Origin: Chryseobacterium sp. CH25
GTDB lineage: Bacteria > Bacteroidota > Bacteroidia > Flavobacteriales > Weeksellaceae
Direction: 5' to 3'
DNA length: 64,000 bases
Assembly (NCBI RefSeq): GCF_004119455.1
Contig: NZ_NRQT01000004.1
Span: 372,001 to 436,000, forward strand
Part shown: piece by piece, positions 8,529 to 17,284 of the stretch
Layout: each line of letters opens with the position of its first letter
Position numbering within the stretch: the first letter of the stretch is position 1
Notes under the pieces: model-generated
Told to the model about the DNA's origin: nothing
The model's database searches: none
Seen by the model: only the letters and a program-made list of their open reading frames with translations
Position numbers and translations under genes: made by a program

Positions 8529-8798
8529 ATGAAAACAATACATCTTTTTAAGTTTAAGCATTCCATTTCCTGGAAGCCTCCTTTTTTTAAGGAAGAATGT
8601 AGATTAGATAATTTAAACGATTTAATGGCCTATGACCTGATGAACACCAAAAAAGTGACCGAGTTCATTATTGATATTCACGATGATTTTATTTTTGAGG
8701 ATATGACCAGGGAAGATCTTTTGTCAATGTGCAGCAATGCCAAGGAAATGATTGAGCATTATTTTGTAACAACCATGAATGATTATGACGTTATCTGA
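8529..8798 (+). CDS. Small conserved hypothetical protein (paralogue of 1868-2131)
   Basis: An 89-residue soluble protein closely matching the 87-residue product at 1868-2131 along its whole length. Shared blocks are MKTIHLF, FF.EE.RL, DLMN, VTEFI, HDDFIF, DLLSMC, IEHYFV and the terminal YDVI. Conserved acidic and aromatic residues (HDDFIF, EHYF) suggest a fixed fold. It lies 56 bases upstream of the CinA-like gene on the same strand, so the two may be co-transcribed. The family is not recognised. Confidence 0.82.
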   Translation: MKTIHLFKFKHSISWKPPFFKEECRLDNLNDLMAYDLMNTKKVTEFIIDIHDDFIFEDMTREDLLSMCSNAKEMIEHYFVTTMNDYDVI

Positions 8799-8854
8799 AC
8801 ATTGATTTCAGCAGCGTAAAAAGTTTTTTAGATCAATATTAAATAGCAGAAGCA

Positions 8855-9349
8855 ATGAAATTTCAACAAAGTTTACTTGATTATATCAGTACTTCACTCA
8901 TTACAATGAATGAAACAGTTTCTATAGCAGAGAGTGTAACCTCGGGATTAATACAGCTGGCTTTTTCACAGATGCCTAATGCAAAACTGTTTTATAAAGG
9001 AGGAATAACAACGTTTACATTACCTGAAAAAGTTGGCTTTTTAGATATCAATAGAATTCAAGCTCAGGAAAATGGTTTTGAAACCCAAAAAATGGCTGAT
9101 ACAATGGCTGTAAAGGTTGCTGAATCATTTGGAACAGATTGGGGAATTGCTTCCACGGGATATGCAGCATCTGTAAGAAATTCAGGATTTAAAGTGTATT
9201 CATTCTGTTCATTTAGCTACAAAGGAGAGATCGTGCTTTCCAAACGGATAGAACTTCATGATAAGACTCAGGCATTAGACGCACAGTTGTATTATACCGA
9301 ATTTATTTTAGGATGTTATAAAAGTGTTCTTAATCAGATATTGATTTAA
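8855..9349 (+). CDS. CinA C-terminal-domain family protein (PncC-like)
   Basis: A 164-residue single-domain protein. The family's best known activity is deamidation of nicotinamide mononucleotide (PncC), part of pyridine nucleotide recycling. The landmarks are present but divergent: SIAESVTSGLIQLAF (about 23-37, family form AESxTGG with the catalytic Ser), KLFYKGGITTFTLPEKVGFL (about 45-64) and ASTGYAAS (about 111-118, usually STGxAGP). The loss of the second Gly and of the AGP loop makes activity uncertain. It is probably co-transcribed with 8529-8798. Confidence 0.78.
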   Translation: MKFQQSLLDYISTSLITMNETVSIAESVTSGLIQLAFSQMPNAKLFYKGGITTFTLPEKVGFLDINRIQAQENGFETQKMADTMAVKVAESFGTDWGIASTGYAASVRNSGFKVYSFCSFSYKGEIVLSKRIELHDKTQALDAQLYYTEFILGCYKSVLNQILI

Positions 9350-9454
9350 GAGATACCACTATTCATACCCTGCAAAATATCTTTCAGATCCATCTACAAA
9401 ATCGCTCTTACAATTTAGCAGGTATATCTAATTATATCGTTAACTTTAAATCAA

Positions 9455-9583
9455 ATGAAATTATATCGAATCTGGGCTGCAACAAGACAACAAAATGCCC
9501 CTGCTATTAGACTTCTCGACCGGCTTAATTTTGTAAAAGTAAAAGAGACGGATGATGACGAAATTGAATATGGACTAAGGTAG
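9455..9583 (+). pseudogene. C-terminal remnant of a GNAT acetyltransferase
   Basis: Forty-two codons read KLYRIWAATRQQNAPAIRLL and continue DRLNFVKVKETDDDEIEYGLR. This matches the last 40 residues of ribosomal-protein-type GNAT acetyltransferases (the N-A-P-A-I-R-L-L-x-x-L-x-F segment of the acetyl-CoA fold). No GNAT sequence precedes it in any frame back to the CinA gene, so most of the gene has been deleted. It lies in a small decaying zone with the broken membrane gene that follows. Confidence 0.75.
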
Positions 9584-9649
9584 TTTTATTACAAACTATT
9601 TTGGTTTGTAGTTTATAGTAGACGTTTGAAGAAAACAAATATTTGCAGT

Positions 9650-10115
9650 ATGGGAGAACTAATCACAGAAGAAGTGTTTGCAGCACCACAATGGCAGAAA
9701 ATAACCTATCGGATAGTAAGCCTTTTAGTATTTGCATTAGGAATTAACGTTCTCATAATAAAAAATGGGGGATGGCTGCCTTTTTTAGCCCCTCTGATTT
9801 TCTTTATATCTGTTTCTATACACCCGTCAAAAACTTACTGTTTCGAATAGTGGAATCCATTTTGTAGGTGGTTTTAAAAGTTATTTTATTTCCTGGACTG
9901 ATATCACAAAGATTGATATGGTAAGACTTGGGAAATATAAAACACCAACAGTTACCATTTATTATTCCGGTGGAAAGCTGAATTTGAACAAAAGTTACTA
10001 TCTCGAACCTCAATTCACAAGAATGTTATCCCTAATGGAAACCAGAATGAATCCGGAATTATATACAAAAAGATACTGGGAAGTTCGTAACCTGATCATC
10101 CAGAATTTAGCGTGA
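9650..10115 (+). pseudogene. Broken two-helix membrane protein with PH-like C-domain
   Basis: The frame from the ATG at 9650 (MGELITEEVFAAPQWQKITY) gives two membrane helices (RIVSLLVFALGINVLII and WLPFLAPLIFFISVSI). It then runs into a TAG at 9848. The natural continuation is in another frame: KLTVSNSGIHFVGGFKSYF, SWTDITKIDMVRLGKYK and on to a stop at 10115, a beta-rich bacterial PH-like domain. The shift lies between about 9815 and 9846, where there is a TATA step and an A5 run (9829-9833). Joined, the protein would be about 154 residues. Function is unknown. Confidence 0.72.
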
Positions 10116-10581
10116 AAATATAGCAGAAATTTATTTTACATCATTACTGTTTGTGGTCTTTTGAAGCTGCAGGCATTACAAATACATAAAAAATGATCAA
10201 AAATGGTATATAATGGTTCATTTTTTTTCATTTACCACACTTTTTTTTCCTGTTCAGTCACAAAACAGGTGATTATACCGGTACTAGAAAGGCCATGGAG
10301 TTTATTAAAAACAATAATTTCTCCAAAAGAAGGGTATATAGAATCCGATAGTTGTCTTTAAGAATTACTTAATACCATTTGGTGTAAGTTAGACAATGAA
10401 ATTCTATCACAATTCTATTTTTCCTATGCTCAAATTTTGTGATTTTATGCTAAAGGGGCAATAAAAGGGGCAAAAATTTGAGCGTTAGAAATTGCAAAAT
10501 TACATAAGTTGCATTAAATCAGTATATTACAGAATTGGTACTAAGTTATATAATTAACTGATAATCAGTTGTTTGAAAATT
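10116..10581. other. Intergenic region downstream of mnmE with repeat signals
   Basis: No supported gene. It holds two copies of GGGGCAA about 15 bases apart (10450-10480), and a palindrome with 7-bp arms, AACTGAT and ATCAGTT, at 10556-10570, eleven bases from the mnmE stop codon. The 3' end of mnmE is a known integration site for Salmonella genomic island 1, so these could be traces of integration, but no integrase is present. Confidence 0.4.
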
Positions 10582-11967
10582 CTATTTCCCGATACAAAAC
10601 TTAGAAAAAATATTCCCCAATACTTCATCATTAGTAACCTCCCCAGAAATCTCACCAAGATGTTCCAGAGCATTTCTCAGCTCATAAGCCAGAAGTTCTG
10701 TAGAAATTTGGAAAGATATAGCTTCTTTTACCTTGTTTACGGCATCCAAAGATTTTTGTAAAGCTTCAAAGTGACGTTGATTGGTAATCACCACATTGTT
10801 TTCTTCAGATTTTAATTGTTCAACGTAAGAAGATAACTCATTTTTAAGATCCTGCATGTTTTGATTTTCAACTGCAGAGATTTTGATGAAGTCAAATTCA
10901 TGCGAAATGGCATTTCTGAAAATATCTTCTACTGTTTCATATTTTGCAGGGCTAACCTCGTCTATTTTTGTAGCACAGATAATTAATTTCAGATCTTCTC
11001 TTAATAAAGACTTGATCATTTCAATATCTTCTGAAAAATCTTCAGTAGCAGCATCAGCCAGATAGACTAAAATATTAGCATTTTCTACCTTTTCCTTAGC
11101 CTTTTTTACCCCAATCGCTTCAATTTCGTCTACTGTTTCACGCAAACCGGCAGTATCAATCAAACGGAAAGCATGACCTTTAATATGAAGAACCTCTTCA
11201 ATAGTATCTCTTGTGGTTCCGGCAATATTACTTACAATAGCTCTTTCCTCTTTCAGTAAAGCATTAAGTAGAGTAGATTTACCCGCATTAGGTTTCCCGA
11301 TGATGGCAACAGCAGTACCGTTTTTAATAGCATTACCATATTGGAAACTTTCAATAAGGGACACTAATTTCACATCAATCTTATCCAACAATCCATTTAA
11401 AGCGGTTCTGTCTGCAAACTCTACATCTTCTTCTGCGAAATCCAGCTCTAGCTCTATAAGGGAGACAAAATTCAGAAGATCAGTTCTTAATAACGATATT
11501 TCATTGGTAATTCCACCTTTCAACTGGTTAATGGCAACTTTTCTTGAAGCTTCATTTTCAGAGGCAATCACATCTGCAATAGCTTCTGCTTGTGAAAGAT
11601 CAATTCTTCCATTAATAAAAGCACGAAGGGTAAATTCTCCCGCTTTAGCCATTCTTGCCCCATTTTTAATAAGGGTTTCAAGAATACGTTTTCCGATATG
11701 AGGTGAGCCGTGAAAAGCGATTTCTACAGAATTCTCCGTAGTGAAACTTTTCGGTGCCAGGAAAATGGAAAGCATAATTTCGTCAATAGCTTCCTCTCCA
11801 TCCATAAAATAACCATAATGGATGGTGTGAGATTTCTGTTTCTCCAGTTTTTTTGCCGGGAAACTTTTCTGAACTATGGGTAAAACATCATTTCCGGAAA
11901 CTCTGATAATGCCTAAAGCACCTATTCCATTGGCAGTAGCCAGTGCACAAATAGTATCGTTATTCAT
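10582..11967 (-). CDS. mnmE: tRNA uridine-5-carboxymethylaminomethyl modification GTPase MnmE
   Basis: A 461-residue GTPase that works with MnmG to modify the wobble uridine (U34) of several tRNAs. It has the N-terminal tetrahydrofolate-binding domain (DTICALATANGIGALGIIRV), a central helical part, and an inserted G domain with G1 GKPNAGKST (about 224-232), G3 DTAG and G4 TKID. The essential C-terminus CIGK is complete. Length is standard. A TAAATTTG box ends 4 bases before the ATG, so the mRNA is probably leaderless. It is a core housekeeping gene. Confidence 0.97.
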   Translation of the reverse strand: MNNDTICALATANGIGALGIIRVSGNDVLPIVQKSFPAKKLEKQKSHTIHYGYFMDGEEAIDEIMLSIFLAPKSFTTENSVEIAFHGSPHIGKRILETLIKNGARMAKAGEFTLRAFINGRIDLSQAEAIADVIASENEASRKVAINQLKGGITNEISLLRTDLLNFVSLIELELDFAEEDVEFADRTALNGLLDKIDVKLVSLIESFQYGNAIKNGTAVAIIGKPNAGKSTLLNALLKEERAIVSNIAGTTRDTIEEVLHIKGHAFRLIDTAGLRETVDEIEAIGVKKAKEKVENANILVYLADAATEDFSEDIEMIKSLLREDLKLIICATKIDEVSPAKYETVEDIFRNAISHEFDFIKISAVENQNMQDLKNELSSYVEQLKSEENNVVITNQRHFEALQKSLDAVNKVKEAISFQISTELLAYELRNALEHLGEISGEVTNDEVLGNIFSKFCIGK

Positions 11968-11971
11968 GGTG

Positions 11972-11979
11972 CAAATTTA
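11972..11979 (-). promoter_or_regulatory. -7 box of the mnmE promoter (leaderless)
   Basis: On the minus strand TAAATTTG matches the Bacteroidota -7 consensus TAnnTTTG and is followed by only CACC before the mnmE ATG. The expected start point is at or next to the A of the ATG. Confidence 0.6.
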
Positions 11980-12585
11980 CGTTTTTTAATGCAAATTTTG
12001 AAGAAGAGGCTATATGTATTGTCTATACTTCTTATCAGAGGAAATTCTTTAGATTCTCTTTTTCTTTTATATAAATAAGAACTTAAGTTTTGTCAATATC
12101 TTTTGGGTTATTGTATGGAAAAAACAGCTTATTCCTTTGATATGGGCATTTTTGATAGATAAATTTTATTATATCGGTTTTCTGTGACTTATTTCCAAAA
12201 AAAACATAAATTATACGTAAAATAGGGAGTTTTATCACGATTCGATGATCTGACCTAAAAAAGTAATTTTAGAAGTATGAGATTGATATTTATTGATTTA
12301 TGTTTTTTGGAGAGGTATATTTCTGGGACATAGAACCTATACATAATGTATAATAAAATTGAATTTTTAAATAACATAAAATGATTTCTTAAATATATGT
12401 AGTTTTGATTTATTTAAAATATTGCCTATCAATAAGTTGTTTTTGTTGCAAAATTAAACACTGTAAAAAAATATTTTTGATAAAAAATGAATTTCGGCAT
12501 GGTATTGTATTGTTAGTTAAAATAATAATGAAGTTTGGTATATTAATTGTTGAGTAGGGATTCAATGATGTCAAAAAAACACGTT

Positions 12586-12620
12586 TTTGTTATTAAAATG
12601 TGAATAATCCGTTAATTTAG
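12586..12620 (+). promoter_or_regulatory. Promoter candidate for the secreted-protein operon
   Basis: TTTG at 12586-12589, a 23-base spacer and TAATTTAG at 12613-12620 (one change from TAnnTTTG) lie 11 bases before the ATG at 12632. Confidence 0.45.
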
Positions 12621-12631
12621 CATAAAGATAT

Positions 12632-13687
12632 ATGAATAACTTAAATTTTTTCGATTTTAATAAAAAATTGATTTTTTTATTAATGATAGCCTTTTATGGG
12701 GTTGCAAATGCACAGACCTGTACACCCTACACAGGGCAGCCTATGGTAAGCGGAACTACTTATTGTATAGATGGTAACTATACCACAGTGAGCGGTATTA
12801 CGATTCCGAACGGAGCAACACTTATTGTAAAATCTGGACAGTTCCAGGTTTCTGGAATTCAGGTAATGGGAGATCTTGAAATTGGAGATGGGGCAAGTGT
12901 TAAGTCTAATGGTTCTATTCAGATTGGAACGTATGGTTCTCAGCAAAATTCAAAAATTAAATTAGGGACGAAGTCCTTCCTATCCCTTACAGGATCTGTT
13001 ACTCAGGGAGATCCATCTTTTGGAGGATTTTATCCTGGAACAACTTCTATGATAGAAATGGGAACGAGTAGTGTGGTGGAAATATGCGGAACATTTACCC
13101 AACAGTCAAAAACTTATCCATCTGTTAAATATATTGGAGTTCCTACTGGAAAAGCTTATTGTATTGCAAAAGCACAGGCAAATGGTGTTGGTGATGGTGC
13201 AGTTATCAGTAATGATAGCCAGATTGTAGCTATTGCTATGGGATCTGTTACGGATCTTGGTGCTGGCGGAGCCAGTTTTTGTGGCCCAAATGCAACATCT
13301 GCTACATGTCCATCCCTTTGGCCAAATGGATTATCCAACGATCCAAATAGCTGTGGTAATGCACCAACAATTATTGATAATATAGATTCATTCTGTACAA
13401 AACCAGGCGCTACAGGAACTCCTGATGGATTTACTAAATTCGGAATTACCGTTCAGCAAAAAAGCAATGCATGGCCGGAAAATGTTCCAAACGGTTTCGT
13501 TGCAATGGAAGCAAAAGACAAAGGTTTTGTAATTACAAGAGTTCAACACGTAAGCCAGACTCCACAGCCCGGAGATGCTATTGCCAATCCAAAAGAAGGG
13601 ATGTTGTTATATGATATGCAGGATAAATGTGTAAAGCTTTACAATGGTACTGAATGGAAGTGTGTAGAGAGAAGCTGTAATGATTAA
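12632..13687 (+). CDS. Secreted beta-rich protein with a C-terminal cysteine module
   Basis: A 351-residue protein. After a cytoplasmic start (MNNLNFFDFNKK) comes a signal peptide (LIFLLMIAFYGVANAQ) with cleavage likely after Ala-Asn-Ala. The mature part begins with Cys-rich beta repeats (TCTPYTGQPMVSGTTYCIDG, then alternating VSGIxI and GxLxIxxGxxxxV segments), as in beta-helix surface proteins. The end (NPKEGMLLYDMQDKCVKLYN, then GTEWKCVERSC) is a module often closing Chryseobacterium exported proteins. The second secreted gene starts 19 bases later. An adhesin or envelope role is inference; no enzyme motif is seen. Confidence 0.8.
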   Translation: MNNLNFFDFNKKLIFLLMIAFYGVANAQTCTPYTGQPMVSGTTYCIDGNYTTVSGITIPNGATLIVKSGQFQVSGIQVMGDLEIGDGASVKSNGSIQIGTYGSQQNSKIKLGTKSFLSLTGSVTQGDPSFGGFYPGTTSMIEMGTSSVVEICGTFTQQSKTYPSVKYIGVPTGKAYCIAKAQANGVGDGAVISNDSQIVAIAMGSVTDLGAGGASFCGPNATSATCPSLWPNGLSNDPNSCGNAPTIIDNIDSFCTKPGATGTPDGFTKFGITVQQKSNAWPENVPNGFVAMEAKDKGFVITRVQHVSQTPQPGDAIANPKEGMLLYDMQDKCVKLYNGTEWKCVERSCND

Positions 13688-13706
13688 TCAAAAAATTAGT
13701 AAAAGG

Positions 13707-14222
13707 ATGAAAAACATAAAAAATATAAGTATAGCAGCTGCCCTTGTTATTTTTAACCTTTCAGTTGCTCAGGTAGCAATTGGGAAAGAAGTGGTAGACG
13801 GTAATAGTACAGTTCTGGATTTCAATAACGTATCAGGAAATACAAAAGGATTAATTCTTCCTGCTACTTCAGGCCTTCCAACGGGATCTCTGGTGAACGG
13901 AACATTTGTTTTTGATGTAACAGATAATAAAGTAAAGGTTTATGAGAATGATGTATGGAAGCCTTTATCTGATGCAGGTAATTCAAGTGCTGTGGTTGTA
14001 AATAATTCTGCGGAGCTGGGGAAAGGAGTGGTTATCGGAGCTGCATCCAGTACTGCAGATGGAGTATTGGTCTTGGAATCTTCGGATAAGGCAATGATTC
14101 TTCCTCAGATTGCAACACCTCATATTAATGTAAAAAATCCGTACCCGGGAATGATGTGTTATGATACAACCAGTAAAACATTGGCTGTGTTTGACGGATC
14201 AGTCTGGAATTATTGGAAATAA
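13707..14222 (+). CDS. Secreted protein with two short fibre-like end modules
   Basis: A 171-residue protein from the ATG at 13707, chosen because a clean signal peptide follows (MKNIKNISIAAALVIFNLSV, cleaved near SVAQ). An in-frame upstream ATG would put a charged stretch in front of it. It contains the same kind of module twice: GTFVFDVTDNKVKVYENDVW and PGMMCYDTTSKTLAVFDGSV, resembling the end of the preceding gene's product (GMLLYDMQDKCVKLYNG). Two LILP-type segments (GLILPATSG, AMILPQIAT) precede them. It is in an operon with the preceding gene and ends before a strong terminator. Function is unknown; a surface location is inferred. Confidence 0.78.
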   Translation: MKNIKNISIAAALVIFNLSVAQVAIGKEVVDGNSTVLDFNNVSGNTKGLILPATSGLPTGSLVNGTFVFDVTDNKVKVYENDVWKPLSDAGNSSAVVVNNSAELGKGVVIGAASSTADGVLVLESSDKAMILPQIATPHINVKNPYPGMMCYDTTSKTLAVFDGSVWNYWK

Positions 14223-14283
14223 ACCTGATATAAAACAATTTCCGGTAAACCGGTATATATAAGTTTATAATGTGTATTGAAGC

Positions 14284-14314
14284 AGCGGTATATGGATGTA
14301 TACCGCTGTTTTTT
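14284..14314 (+). terminator. Rho-independent terminator of the secreted-protein operon
   Basis: AGCGGTATA and TATACCGCT form a perfect 9-bp stem around a 6-base loop, followed by G and six T. It lies about 60 bases past the second stop codon. Confidence 0.88.
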
Positions 14315-14887
14315 ATATTTATTTTTTATAAAAAGAGAGATTACAACTTTTTAAGTGTAATCTCTCAGTTAAACAAATAATATAGATTGTAATATTCTCA
14401 GTTGACTATGTAGGATATATTATCATAAGGCTGAGATTATTGTTTCATCATAGAATGTTGTGTTAAATAGGCCTCTTGTTTATTTGTGTTTTTAGTTAAT
14501 ATTATTTGTTTGGTTTGTAAAATAAATTCACCTCTCTTGTTTGTACTTTTAATGCTTTTTGTATGATGAAAATTAAAGTAGTTATAGAAGGGCGGGTTTT
14601 ATATTTAAGTTTTTTTTGTATTGTAAAGAGTTTGTGTTTTTCAGATCACAAACATATTCAATAATGATAATTATTTCCAAAAAACAGCATACGACACAGC
14701 TACACTACAGGTACTACGCGTGATTTAATTTATTGATTATTAGGCTTTTAATCTTTATTTTATAAAAATGAGAAAATAAGGTTTTGCGAAATGAAAACCG
14801 AAAATTCTTTAATGAAGGACCTCTTTTTATCTTTAATGTCAATGATTTTTTAATACAATTAACCCTTGCAATGTAAAAATTATAACG
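14315..14887. other. Intergenic region with a perfect 11-bp inverted repeat
   Basis: No gene supported in about 570 bases. GAGAGATTACA at 14335-14345 and TGTAATCTCTC at 14356-14366 form an 11-bp perfect stem with a 10-base loop. On the minus strand it is followed by a T run, so it would end minus-strand transcripts coming from the TPR regulator gene. The rest is AT-rich and without repeats that I can see. Confidence 0.55.
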
Positions 14888-16315
14888 CTAGAGGGAAGTA
14901 AAAAAACTGTAAAGATCTGTCTCCGAAGAAATAGCAAGTTTTTTTCTGAGTCTGCCTTTTTTGGTCTGTACAGATCTGTGCTGTATAAAAGTAAAATCGG
15001 CAATATCTTTTGATGAAAAACCAAGCCAGATCATAGCGCATAAAGACAGTTCTGATTTTGTCAGCTGTGGATTTATTTTTAAAATATTCTGAAATAGGCT
15101 GGGGTTGATTTCCTCAAATCTTTTAATGAATTTAAGATCATTGCTTTTGGCAAGGTCCAGCAGCTCTGTGAAATCTTCTTTAGAGATTCTTTCCTTTGTG
15201 GGATAATTTACAGTATTTGATTTTTCTGAATTTTTATTCTCTTTGTTCTGTTGTCTGTTTCTGATCATTAAAAATAAAATAATTCCGATGATAAGAACAA
15301 ATGCACCAATGAAAATAAAAATGAGGTTGATATTGCCTTTGTTTTTTTGTTCAATGATCTCGCTTAAGGAAATATCAATGGCTTCATTTCCGGATTCTTT
15401 AAGCTTCTGATCCAGCTCCTCAGCCTTGGAAGTATAGCTTTCTTCCATTTTCTTATCATTGAGGTTCTGGTAGATAAAAGCAATCTGTTGGTAGAGCTCT
15501 GGTAATTTGTTGATTCTTTTTGTTTTAACTAAGATGTCAGCTGATTTATGGTAAAATTCTAATGCTTTTTTATATTCTTTTTTCTCGGAAAGAAGATCAG
15601 CATAAAAAGAGTAAATGACTCCCTGTCTTACGGTTCCATATTCAGTCTTTTTAAGGAGGGATAGTGCTTTGTTGTTGTAAAAAGCCGCAGAGTCAAGGTT
15701 TTTGGTTTGTTGTAAATGATAATTCCCAATTAAGGAAGCGTTGATAGCTGAAGGATCCAGGCTGAAGCCTCTATGACGGTAAATTAATGCGGAATCCTTA
15801 TAGGTGGAAGAAATAAAATCAGCTCTCTGTTCATACATATTACCCAATAGCCAGCCTTTTTCATTCAGCTTTTTACCGTAGTGAAGGGCTTTTGCATTGT
15901 AGCTTAAAGCAGTATTTGCCAGTCCGGTAACATAGTTAAGCTGGCCGTACTCATGATAGAGTTTAGCATAAAGAAAGTTATCATTAAGTCTAAATGAGAT
16001 TTTTTCTGCCAATTTCAGATACTCATGACTGGTTTTATATTTTCCCATCATACCATAAGTATTGGCAAGATTGATGTATCCTAAAGCTTCTCCTTTTGAA
16101 TATCCGCCACCTTTTGACTGTCTGATGAGTTCATTATTCAGAGAGATCAGTTCTGTGTTTTTTCCTTCGAGTCTTAGTCTTTCATTCTTTTTAAGCAGAG
16201 CATTGTCAATTTCAGGGATATTGATTTTTTTACCACAACTCCCCAGGGAGATTGCAATAAATAGATATATAAATAGTCTGTGATGTATTAAATAGATATC
16301 ACTGATACGGTTCAT
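14888..16315 (-). CDS. TPR lipoprotein regulator with C-terminal LuxR-like HTH
   Basis: A 475-residue protein from the start at 16315, chosen because it gives a lipoprotein signal (LFIYLFIAISLGSC, lipobox LGSC). Longer upstream starts add an unrelated 24 residues. Residues about 40-335 are TPR-like helix pairs (ALGYINLANTYGMMGKYKTS, KALEFYHKSADIL). A membrane helix follows (INLIFIFIGAFVLIIGIILFL), then a cytoplasmic part ending in a LuxR-type HTH (LTKSELSLCAMIWLGFSSKD, then IADFTFIQHRSVQTKKGRLRKKL). Such proteins are Bacteroidota regulators that sense a periplasmic state and bind DNA from the membrane. The target may be the neighbouring secreted proteins; this is not shown. Confidence 0.82.
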   Translation of the reverse strand: MNRISDIYLIHHRLFIYLFIAISLGSCGKKINIPEIDNALLKKNERLRLEGKNTELISLNNELIRQSKGGGYSKGEALGYINLANTYGMMGKYKTSHEYLKLAEKISFRLNDNFLYAKLYHEYGQLNYVTGLANTALSYNAKALHYGKKLNEKGWLLGNMYEQRADFISSTYKDSALIYRHRGFSLDPSAINASLIGNYHLQQTKNLDSAAFYNNKALSLLKKTEYGTVRQGVIYSFYADLLSEKKEYKKALEFYHKSADILVKTKRINKLPELYQQIAFIYQNLNDKKMEESYTSKAEELDQKLKESGNEAIDISLSEIIEQKNKGNINLIFIFIGAFVLIIGIILFLMIRNRQQNKENKNSEKSNTVNYPTKERISKEDFTELLDLAKSNDLKFIKRFEEINPSLFQNILKINPQLTKSELSLCAMIWLGFSSKDIADFTFIQHRSVQTKKGRLRKKLAISSETDLYSFFTSL

Positions 16316-16397
16316 GAGTTCTATGATTTTGTAATCATTTACATAATGATGAAAATAATCTTGATGCTGTTGTCTGAAAAAAGACATGCCCTTCTTT

Positions 16398-16535
16398 TCA
16401 GAAATCTGCTGTTTTCAGCCTTAATAAGGATATAAAACTGTATTGGATTCCTTTATTTTGATAGATACTCACTGGCAATGCAGTACCGGACAACTTATCA
16501 TTGTTGTCTGAATTAATAAATTTATTACTCATCAT
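16398..16535 (-). CDS. Possible 45-residue peptide gene
   Basis: A minus-strand ORF reading MMSNKFINSDNNDKLSGTAL, then PVSIYQNKGIQYSF and on to a TGA. It lies just upstream of and in line with the TPR regulator gene. The composition is protein-like with no rare codons, but no homologue is recognised and length alone does not exclude chance. It could be a small peptide or a leader. Confidence 0.3.
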   Translation of the reverse strand: MMSNKFINSDNNDKLSGTALPVSIYQNKGIQYSFISLLRLKTADF

Positions 16536-16694
16536 CTTTTTTGTTGTTTAATAAGATCCGCTCCTTTTAAAAGCAGATGGAAGTACTAAATTAGTGAAAA
16601 ATAAATATTGGTCCAATACCTACTTGGTTTTAAGGAGAATGAGAAATTAAAATAAGAATATTTAATTATTCGATTTTCAGTTTGTTAATTAGGT

Positions 16695-17165
16695 TTATAG
16701 AATTTGAGCACTCTCTTTAATACTACTCATCACGAAAATACTTTTGGTCTGGCCAATTCCCTCAATTTCTGATAATTTATTGATGAAAAACTCATGAAAC
16801 TCATCCATATTGGGAGCCAGAATCTTGAGCATGAAATCAAAATCACCACTGATGTTGTAAAACTCAACCACTTCTTTCAACTTACCTACTTCTTCAATGA
16901 ACTTTCCTGCTGTTTTCTTATTGTGAACATTAAGAGCAATCATACAAATAACCATCATCCCCTTATTTACCTTTTTGCGGTCTACTACAGCGGTGTACTC
17001 CTTAATAATTCCCTGTTTCTCCATACGTTTAATACGTTCATGGGTAGGAGTGGGGCTGAGATTAATTCTTGCTGAAATATCACGGACACTCATCTTCGCA
17101 TCTTTCTGAAGAAGTCTCAGGATGGAAAGGTCCTTTTCATCGGGGGTGTAATTTTCTGTTGGCAT
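16695..17165 (-). CDS. Lrp/AsnC family transcriptional regulator
   Basis: A 156-residue regulator with the family architecture. An N-terminal winged HTH (LSILRLLQKDAKMSVRDISA, then INLSPTPTHERIKRMEKQGI, residues about 13-55) is followed by the RAM ligand and oligomerisation domain (about 70-150, with ISGDFDFMLKILAPNMDEF). Such proteins sense amino acids or related small molecules. It is divergent from the MFS exporter gene with 143 bases between, so it probably regulates that exporter and itself; an amino-acid-type substrate would fit. Confidence 0.93.
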   Translation of the reverse strand: MPTENYTPDEKDLSILRLLQKDAKMSVRDISARINLSPTPTHERIKRMEKQGIIKEYTAVVDRKKVNKGMMVICMIALNVHNKKTAGKFIEEVGKLKEVVEFYNISGDFDFMLKILAPNMDEFHEFFINKLSEIEGIGQTKSIFVMSSIKESAQIL

Positions 17166-17284
17166 TTGTTCTGTTTTTATGGGGTTAATTATGTTGTTTT
17201 AGTGAATTTGTTCTTTTAATTGGTTGTATGTAGTTTTATTGTTCCAAATTTAATGTAAAATTTTTACTTACGTTCTGTTAATTT

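Larger units (their letters stand above)
11968..12631. other. AT-rich divergent intergenic region
   Basis: About 660 bases between mnmE (minus) and the secreted-protein pair (plus). Stops are frequent in all frames and no RNA gene was recognised. It contains the mnmE -7 box next to that gene and a promoter candidate for the plus-strand pair at 12586-12620. Confidence 0.5.

Noticed and set aside
10200-10360. Possible short gene with a TGTRKAMEFIKNNNFSKR segment
   Set aside because: Only about 30 codons, no start codon with a signal, and competing frames look equally good.
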